Assembly: GCA_017516745.1 (NCBI GenBank) | Contig: JAFXBF010000021.1 | Coordinates: 27,953 to 91,952, forward strand | Direction: 5' to 3' | Length of the DNA: 64,000 bases | Origin: Clostridia bacterium | Lineage (GTDB): Bacteria > Bacillota > Clostridia > Oscillospirales > Acutalibacteraceae | Shown here: one piece after another, positions 58,574 through 64,000 of the stretch | Layout of the letters: every line of letters begins with the position of its first letter | Position numbering within the stretch: position 1 is the first letter of the stretch | Program-made: the position numbers and the translations under genes | Notes under the pieces: generated by a model | Databases searched by the model: none | Seen by the model: only the letters and a program-made list of their open reading frames with translations | Told to the model about the DNA's origin: nothing

Positions 58574-60778
58574 ATGGCTTATATAAGGGATAAAAAAGAA
58601 GAACGCACAGGTTATCAGGCAGGAGACCATTTCTGTCCGAAGCTTGACTTGCAATGCGATTTTGTAATGTGCTACCGCATTAACGAGTCTATTGAAGAGC
58701 GTATAAGCAAATACACTGAAGAGGGCTATGTTGCCCATATGATGACGGGTATTGCCTGGGGCAGCTATGTAGACTATATTTACGAGGGTAAGTGGGACGG
58801 CAAAACTCACGAGGATGAAGCTCAGCTTGACCGCTACGGCAACGAAATTGTTCACGGTTACCAAACTCCGTATATGGTTCCCACCGTATCTTTTGCCGAC
58901 TATCTTACGGAAAACCTCAAAAGGGTAGTTGATGCAGGCGCAGTTGCGATACATGTAGAAGAGCCCGAATTTTGGGACAGAGGCGGTTATTCCGAAGCGT
59001 TCAAGCGTGAATATCTGCTTCACTACAAGCAGGAGTGGCAGCCGCCTCACGAGAGCCTTGATAACCGCTATAAGTGTGCAAAGCTCAAGGCATATCTTTA
59101 TAAAAGAACAATCGAGCGTGTAAGCTGTGCACTTAAGGAGTATGCGCTTGCAAAATATAACCGTGTTCTTCGCTTTTATGTTCCCACACACAGCCTTTTA
59201 AACTATACACAATGGAAAATTATGAGCCCCGAGGGTATGCTCGCCCAGCTCCCCTCGGTGGACGGTTTTATTGCACAGGTGTGGACAGGCACATCCCGTG
59301 AGCCAAACTGCTATGAGGGAAAAATCAAGGAACGTACCTTCGAAACGGCTTATCTTGAATATTCCGTTATGCAGGAGCTTGTAAAGTGTACCGATAAAAC
59401 GATGTGGTTCTTGCACGACCCCATTGAGGATAATCCGATTTTTGATTGGAACGATTACAGATACAACTACCTTAAAACTGTAACTGCTTCTCTTCTTCAC
59501 CCTAAAATCAATAAGTACGAAATTTGTCCGTGGCCTAACAGAGTGCTTATGAACAAGTACCCGAAGGATACACCCGATGCCACAACAATACCGCCTGAGT
59601 ACGAAACGCTGATTAATTCCGTTTTCCAGACACTCGGCGATATGGAATGCGCCGAACCTGACTGCGATTTGCAGGTAGGTGTACTTATCAGCGACACAGC
59701 GCTTTATCAGCGTGATTATCCCGACAACGTGCTTGCGCCCGCCGAGGAAGAGGTGGGCACAGTGCTTCGTGAGGATGAAGCTGAACTCCGAGCCTTTGAA
59801 AATGAGCTTTTCAAGGGCAAGGGAACAAGAGAGCAGCAGCTTAAATTCATTAAGAGCAATGCTTTCCCGTCCTTCTACGGTTTAAGTCTTCCGCTTCTTA
59901 AATACGGTATGCCCGTGCGTTCCGTATTGCTTGACAACACTAACAGATATACCGGCTATCTTGACGATTGTGACGTGCTTATATTAAGCTATGAGTTTAT
60001 GAAGCCCGATTATCCGAATGTCAACAACGCCATAGCTACTTGGGTGCGTGAAGGCGGTACGCTTATCTATGTCGGAGACGGAAGTGACCCGTACCACAAC
60101 ATCGACAGCTGGTGGACGGGTAAATATTCATCGCCTGCTCAGCATCTTTTTAAGGTTCTCGGTATTGAGCCCGAAAACGAGAAGGATGTATTCACGGTTG
60201 GTGACGGTAAGGTATACACCTGGAAAAAGAATCCTGCCGAGCTTTGCTATTCAAAAGAGCAGGCTGACGAATACAGATGCCTGTTTAAATCTGCTGCTGC
60301 AGAAAATGGATATGACTGGCAGGAAAAGAACAGCATCATTCAGAAGCGTGGCACATATATCGTTGCAGCAGTTTTTGACGAAAGTGTCAACGATGAGCCG
60401 CTTGTGCTTAAAGGCAACTTTGTCGATATGTTTACACAGCGCTATGAGCTTACCGATAAAAAGATTATCAAGCCCGATGAAAATGCACTGCTTTATGATT
60501 TGTCGCTGATTGACGGCGAAAAGTTAAGAATAATCGGTACATCTGTCCGTGTGTTTGAAATGGCTGAAAAGAACGGAAAAATCAACCTTAAAGTTCACGG
60601 CGGGTATGATTTTGATGCGTTTATGCGAATCAGAGTACCGTTTGCAATAAACCGTGCAACAGCTAAATTTACAGACGGGACTAATGTTGACATATCCTGC
60701 GAGTACGACTGCGCATCACGGACTGTTCTTCTCGGCTTCAGAAGTATGGCTGAAGACACATTTATAACTTTGTCTTGA
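58574..60778 (+). CDS. unrecognised barrel-type enzyme, glycoside-hydrolase-like
   Basis: 734 residues, no signal peptide, so cytoplasmic. The N-terminal half (about 20-380) looks like an alpha/beta barrel of clan GH-A type: GAVAIHVEEPEFWDRGGYSE has an acidic pair at a strand end, and TMWFLHDPIEDNP has a second acidic site. A Rossmann-like segment (about 430-530) reads YLDDCDVLILSYEFM and WVREGGTLIYVGDG, resembling the glutamine-amidotransferase-like trimerisation domain of GH42 beta-galactosidases. The C-terminus is beta-rich. No exact GH family is recognised; a GH42-like or new family is the best description. It is encoded right after a sugar symporter. Confidence 0.5.
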   Translation: MAYIRDKKEERTGYQAGDHFCPKLDLQCDFVMCYRINESIEERISKYTEEGYVAHMMTGIAWGSYVDYIYEGKWDGKTHEDEAQLDRYGNEIVHGYQTPYMVPTVSFADYLTENLKRVVDAGAVAIHVEEPEFWDRGGYSEAFKREYLLHYKQEWQPPHESLDNRYKCAKLKAYLYKRTIERVSCALKEYALAKYNRVLRFYVPTHSLLNYTQWKIMSPEGMLAQLPSVDGFIAQVWTGTSREPNCYEGKIKERTFETAYLEYSVMQELVKCTDKTMWFLHDPIEDNPIFDWNDYRYNYLKTVTASLLHPKINKYEICPWPNRVLMNKYPKDTPDATTIPPEYETLINSVFQTLGDMECAEPDCDLQVGVLISDTALYQRDYPDNVLAPAEEEVGTVLREDEAELRAFENELFKGKGTREQQLKFIKSNAFPSFYGLSLPLLKYGMPVRSVLLDNTNRYTGYLDDCDVLILSYEFMKPDYPNVNNAIATWVREGGTLIYVGDGSDPYHNIDSWWTGKYSSPAQHLFKVLGIEPENEKDVFTVGDGKVYTWKKNPAELCYSKEQADEYRCLFKSAAAENGYDWQEKNSIIQKRGTYIVAAVFDESVNDEPLVLKGNFVDMFTQRYELTDKKIIKPDENALLYDLSLIDGEKLRIIGTSVRVFEMAEKNGKINLKVHGGYDFDAFMRIRVPFAINRATAKFTDGTNVDISCEYDCASRTVLLGFRSMAEDTFITLS

Positions 60779-60789
60779 CGGAGGCAACA

Positions 60790-61959
60790 ATGAAAAGTAT
60801 AATATCAATATTCTTGTGTGCTGTTATGTCGGTCTTTTCCGTTGGCTCTGCAGGAGAGAATTCAGAGGGGTATGAGAAGATGACGGGCTTGCCTCAGGCG
60901 ATCAACGCTTTAATTCATACGAAAGAAATTATGAATACCGATTATGTCGGTGAAGTCAGCACAGAGGTATTTGACCCGTCTGCTGAATATAGCCTTGAAG
61001 ACACTTGTGTACTTATCAAGGAAAAAGACAAGGATTTTGTAATTCTCAACCTTACCGATATTCACGTTGCCGATTACGATTACCGTGCTTTTACGGCATT
61101 TGAAGCTCTCGCAACTGCCAAAAGACTGGTCAAAGAAGTAAAGCCCGATTTGATTACCGTCACGGGTGATATAGTCTGCACGGATTCAACCGTGTATGCA
61201 ATAAAACGTGTTACGGATTTTATGGACAGCCTCGGTGTGCCGTGGGCGCCCGTTTTCGGTAACCACGACGGTGAGGGCAACTGTGATCTTAATTATCTTG
61301 CAGATATAATGCTTAAAAGTAAGTATTGCTTGCTTAAGAAGGGTGATGCAAGAATGGGCTGCGGTAACTATGTTGTTAATGTTGCCGAGCAGAATGATGA
61401 CGGTTCGCTGAATGTTGTTCAGTCGCTTATTTTTATGGATACACACGGCTCTCACGTTAATGAATTGCAGATTGAGTGGTACAAGTGGGCAGCCGAAGGT
61501 ATTGAAAAGGTGTGCGGTAAACCCGTGCAGACAAGTGCGTGGATGCACATTCCCATGGCTGATTATCAGTTTGCATACGACCTTGCGTGGGATAAGGACA
61601 ATAACCGTTGGAATGACGGTTTTGCCGCTTACGGTGAATGCAACGAAAAAATCTGCTGCCACCGTGATTCTGAAGGCAAGCCTATAGATAACGGTTTATT
61701 TGCCGCTATGAAGCAGGTCGGTAATACCGATTTCGTTTTCTGCGGTCACGAGCATATGAATAACTTTTCCATTCTTCACGACGGTATCCGTCTTACCTAT
61801 ACAATGAAAATCGGTATAGCATCCGGTTGGCAACCAGGTTTTGACGGTGGAACGGTAGTTACGGTATCTGATGAAGGTATTACATCAATTGTACATAAGA
61901 CAAGCTCCTTGCTGTCTTTCAAGGATCTTGAAATTATAAACACAATTCAGGAGGCATAA
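60790..61959 (+). CDS. exported metallophosphoesterase
   Basis: 389 residues from ATG at 60790, with GGAGG six bases upstream; TTG at 60775 overlaps the preceding stop. A signal peptide (KSIISIFLCAVMSVFSVGSA) is followed by a calcineurin-like domain: ILNLTDIHVADYD, LITVTGDIVCTD, PVFGNHDGEG, WMHIPM and FCGHEHMNNF, all metal ligands present. The DxH motif lies after an 85-residue leader. It resembles Dcr2/PhoD-like enzymes acting outside the membrane; substrate unknown. Followed after five bases by another phosphoesterase. Confidence 0.82.
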   Translation: MKSIISIFLCAVMSVFSVGSAGENSEGYEKMTGLPQAINALIHTKEIMNTDYVGEVSTEVFDPSAEYSLEDTCVLIKEKDKDFVILNLTDIHVADYDYRAFTAFEALATAKRLVKEVKPDLITVTGDIVCTDSTVYAIKRVTDFMDSLGVPWAPVFGNHDGEGNCDLNYLADIMLKSKYCLLKKGDARMGCGNYVVNVAEQNDDGSLNVVQSLIFMDTHGSHVNELQIEWYKWAAEGIEKVCGKPVQTSAWMHIPMADYQFAYDLAWDKDNNRWNDGFAAYGECNEKICCHRDSEGKPIDNGLFAAMKQVGNTDFVFCGHEHMNNFSILHDGIRLTYTMKIGIASGWQPGFDGGTVVTVSDEGITSIVHKTSSLLSFKDLEIINTIQEA

Positions 61960-61964
61960 ACTTT

Positions 61965-62933
61965 ATGACAATCATCATCAAACTTATTTCTTCCATTGTA
62001 GCAGCATTAATGGCTTCTCTGCCTATATTGAGTCCTCTTGCACCCTCCGGCTTTAAGGCAAAGGAAGAGGGGATTATGCTCAACGCTTCACTTATTTCAG
62101 ACACTCATCTTGACGTTGTTTTCTCACCCCTTGCGTGGTTTATGGGTATAGGCCTGAGAGATATGGGCCGTTCACAGACTCCCGTTGATGTTGTTGTTGT
62201 TTCTGGTGACCTTACCAATTACGGTGATTCCGAATCAATTGACCAGTTCTTTTCCACACTCGATAAAAATTGGGACGGCGACGTAGTTATATCAATGGGT
62301 AACCACGATATCGGTCACGTTGAAGACAAGACTCACGAGGAAGCAAGACAGTATTTTGTCGATAAATTTAACGTACACACAGGTCTCGGTATTGAAAAGT
62401 CATACTACAGCACTCAAATAAACGGTTATAAGTTTATCACTCTTACCGATGAATCCGATGATTCCTGGGATCACCCTGACCTTTATGAGGAACAGCTCAA
62501 CTTCCTTGATGCTGAGCTTGCAGCATCTGCAAACGGTGAAGACCCTGTTTTCGTTATCAGCCATTGGCCTCTTGCAGGTACACACGGTGAAGAAACCGTA
62601 TGGGATGACGGTGATATGGATGAGCCGTATTCCTCTCAGGTCAGAGCTATTCTTGAAAAGTATGAAAATGTTTTCTTTATCAGCGGACATCTTCATCTTG
62701 GTCTTAACGGCAATTTTACCCGTGATGAATTCGGCGTTTCAGGCATCGAAACACAGAACGGCGTTCACTACATAAACCTTCCATCCTACGGTCTTCTCAG
62801 CCGCTACGGCACTCTTCTCGGCGGCCGTGGCTATCAGATGGAAGTGTATAAAGATCACGTTCTTTTCAGAGCAAGAAACTATGTAACACACAACTGGTTT
62901 AATCTTTACGAAACAGATATTCCGCTTGTATAA
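61965..62933 (+). CDS. second exported metallophosphoesterase
   Basis: 322 residues with a short signal or anchor (IIIKLISSIVAALMASLPIL). Motifs: SLISDTHLDVV, VVVSGDLTNYGD, ISMGNHDIGH, FVISHWPLAGT and FFISGHLHLGLN. It is not a close copy of the gene before it; spacing and motif surroundings differ, so this is not a recent duplication. A hairpin (62943-62966) without a T run lies in the 54-base gap to the next gene and may reduce read-through. Confidence 0.82.
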   Translation: MTIIIKLISSIVAALMASLPILSPLAPSGFKAKEEGIMLNASLISDTHLDVVFSPLAWFMGIGLRDMGRSQTPVDVVVVSGDLTNYGDSESIDQFFSTLDKNWDGDVVISMGNHDIGHVEDKTHEEARQYFVDKFNVHTGLGIEKSYYSTQINGYKFITLTDESDDSWDHPDLYEEQLNFLDAELAASANGEDPVFVISHWPLAGTHGEETVWDDGDMDEPYSSQVRAILEKYENVFFISGHLHLGLNGNFTRDEFGVSGIETQNGVHYINLPSYGLLSRYGTLLGGRGYQMEVYKDHVLFRARNYVTHNWFNLYETDIPLV

Positions 62934-62987
62934 AACAATAAATAGCCCACAGCACCCTGTGGGTTATGACTTTTAAGGTGATAATAA

Positions 62988-63812
62988 ATGAAAAGAATTA
63001 TTGCAATTATACTGACAGTATCTTTATTGTTTACTTGTCTGCCCGTATTTTGCGCCAATGCTGCTGAAAGCCCCGAATTAATAGAATACGGCTTTGTTGA
63101 CTGTGGCGATGCAGATGTTGAATACGGTATTTACGGTGTTGCAAACGGCAGACCGCTTCTTCTTCTCCCACCCAATGGCGGCGATATGCACGCACTTGAC
63201 GGTAGTGTTCTTCCCGGACTTGCAGAGCATTTCCGTGTTATTACCGTTTCACCCAGGGGTACGGGTAATTCCGACTGGGTAGAGGGTACAATGAATTTTG
63301 AAACAATGGCACAAGACCTCGTTAAAATTCTCGATTACCTTAAAATTGATAAAGTCGATATCTTCGGCTTCAGCGACGGAGGAAACCTTGGCTTTGTGTT
63401 TGCGGTAAATCATCAGGAGCGTGTCAATTCCCTTGTTGCAATGGGTTCAAATATCAATACGTGGGGCACAAACACCTTTGACCAGCTTCAGATTATCTAC
63501 CAGTGGATTGTTCTTTGTATTGAGGCGTGGTTAACGGGTGACCCTGAAACGGCACGCAGAAGAGATATCAAGGGTATGATGGTTGGTCAGCCGAGTCTGA
63601 CTTTTGACGATATAGCAACAATTAAGGTGCCTGTACTCAATATTTACGGCGAGCACGATATGATTAAACGCCGTCATTCAGAAAAGATAACCAAATCTAT
63701 TGAGGGTGCACAGGGGTTAATGATTGTCGGCGGGGGTCACAGCAGTTCCTTTGATTATACCGATACTATAATTATGCCTGCTTTGCTTGAGTTTTACGGC
63801 GTTACAGAATAA
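62988..63812 (+). CDS. exported alpha/beta hydrolase
   Basis: 274 residues. A signal peptide (KRIIAIILTVSLLFTCLPVF, cleavage after NAA) precedes an alpha/beta hydrolase domain. PRGTGNSDW follows the oxyanion strand, the nucleophile elbow is FGFSDGGN (Ser), NIYGEHD supplies the acid and VGGGHSSS the His, so the triad is complete. Likely an esterase or peptidase on an extracellular substrate. Last gene of the locus, ending at a strong terminator. Confidence 0.85.
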   Translation: MKRIIAIILTVSLLFTCLPVFCANAAESPELIEYGFVDCGDADVEYGIYGVANGRPLLLLPPNGGDMHALDGSVLPGLAEHFRVITVSPRGTGNSDWVEGTMNFETMAQDLVKILDYLKIDKVDIFGFSDGGNLGFVFAVNHQERVNSLVAMGSNINTWGTNTFDQLQIIYQWIVLCIEAWLTGDPETARRRDIKGMMVGQPSLTFDDIATIKVPVLNIYGEHDMIKRRHSEKITKSIEGAQGLMIVGGGHSSSFDYTDTIIMPALLEFYGVTE

Positions 63813-63823
63813 GAATATAACTT

Positions 63824-63864
63824 AAAAAAGTACAGATGATTCTCGTAGTCATCTGTACTTTTTT
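63824..63864 (+). terminator. terminator of the seven-gene locus
   Basis: AAGTACAGATGA (63828-63839) pairs perfectly with TCATCTGTACTT (63849-63860), extended by AAAA/TTTT and ending in a T6 run. Confidence 0.9.
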
Positions 63865-63876
63865 GTTGTATATGAA

Positions 63877-64000
63877 AACCCCTGGCTGTGCCAGGGGTTC
63901 AAAAAAGCTTAAGCGGTGAGTGAAAAATAAAACTCCTTTTGGTAAAATAGAAGTGCGGCTACCAACTGCACAAAAACCAAAAGGAGGACATTCAAATGAA
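63877..64000 (+). mobile_element. left end of an IS200-like insertion sequence, truncated by window
   Basis: AACCCCTGGC (63877-63886), TGT, GCCAGGGGTT (63890-63899) is a subterminal hairpin typical of IS200/IS605-family left ends. It is followed by a second hairpin, CTCCTTTTGGT (63933-63943) with ACCAAAAGGAG (63976-63986), with an inner GTGC/GCAC pair. That hairpin encloses the ribosome binding site AAGGAGG (63981-63987) of a gene starting at ATG 63996. Such leader structures limit transposase synthesis in IS200 elements. No terminal inverted repeats, as expected for the family. The precise left border is not visible from one side. Confidence 0.7.
63996..64000 (+). CDS. start of IS200-like transposase gene (partial)
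   Basis: Only the ATG and two bases are inside the window. The assignment rests on the IS200-like leader directly upstream and the eight-base spacing from AAGGAGG. Confidence 0.5.

Noticed and set aside
58574-60778. GH112 galacto-N-biose phosphorylase
   Set aside because: Length is similar, but the N-terminal sequence does not resemble phosphorylases of that family as I recall them.
62943-62966. Terminator between second phosphoesterase and alpha/beta hydrolase genes
   Set aside because: The short CCCACAG/CTGTGGG stem lacks a T run; at most an attenuating hairpin.
1-64000. CRISPR arrays, rRNA and tRNA genes, prophage or plasmid origins
   Set aside because: No spaced direct repeats, no tRNA-like cloverleaf or rRNA segments and no phage structural genes were seen.

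Overview
The window looks like chromosomal DNA of an anaerobic, spore-forming gut Clostridia, probably Oscillospirales/Ruminococcaceae. This placement is inference. It rests on a GerA-type germinant receptor subunit beside a SpoIID-like/peptidoglycan-binding protein, a soluble flavin-based electron-transfer complex, many glycosidases and carbohydrate deacetylases, strong AGGAGG ribosome binding sites with some GTG/TTG starts, and TTGACA/TATAAT-type promoters. No rRNA, tRNA or CRISPR array was seen. One insertion sequence (IS200-like) starts at the right edge, and a hairpin repeat family lies at the left edge.

Layout. 1-400: gene remnant interrupted by small palindromic repeats. 510-6693: ftsK/spoIIIE, a YgiQ-type radical SAM protein, a ComEC-like metallo-beta-lactamase hydrolase and small proteins. 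6796-10005: fucO-like lactaldehyde reductase, then rpsB-tsf behind a structured leader. 10127-11966 (minus): sugar symporter and ArsC-like protein. 12216-17173: three-gene electron-transfer operon resembling the Sporomusa-type transhydrogenase (Stn). 17289-22268: AraC regulator, then a minus operon of GH27 alpha-galactosidase, metallophosphoesterase and inositol-monophosphatase-like protein. 22375-25866 (minus): sporulation/germination operon. 26035-30233: purD and an adaptor plus MacB-type permease without an ATPase. 30299-34891: YdjC deacetylase, GH36, uroporphyrinogen-decarboxylase-like protein. 34931-39053: DUF4886 plus a 3-TM PQ-loop-like protein, a DUF819 transporter carrying a Cna_B-like domain, and a sphingosine-phosphate-lyase-like PLP enzyme. 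39175-47244: DAHP synthase, a repeat surface protein, rhaD, second YdjC deacetylase, nitroreductase, GH39-like protein, ECF sigma/anti-sigma pair. 47385-54523: ybaK-birA facing DUF212-nadE-bioY, acyl-CoA synthetase, GtrA-like protein, histidine phosphatase, ZIP transporter. 54691-63812: seven closely spaced plus-strand genes (zinc-ribbon membrane protein, Big_2 protein, GPH symporter, unrecognised barrel-type enzyme, two exported metallophosphoesterases, exported alpha/beta hydrolase).

How it fits together. rhaD makes L-lactaldehyde and fucO can reduce it to 1,2-propanediol, so the window holds two ends of deoxyhexose fermentation. The GH27, GH36, GH39-like and YdjC proteins and two GPH symporters point to glycan use. 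BirA and BioY together suggest biotin salvage. The least described parts are the 54691-63812 locus, the DUF819-Cna_B/lyase pair and the Stn-like complex with its GltD-type fusion subunit.
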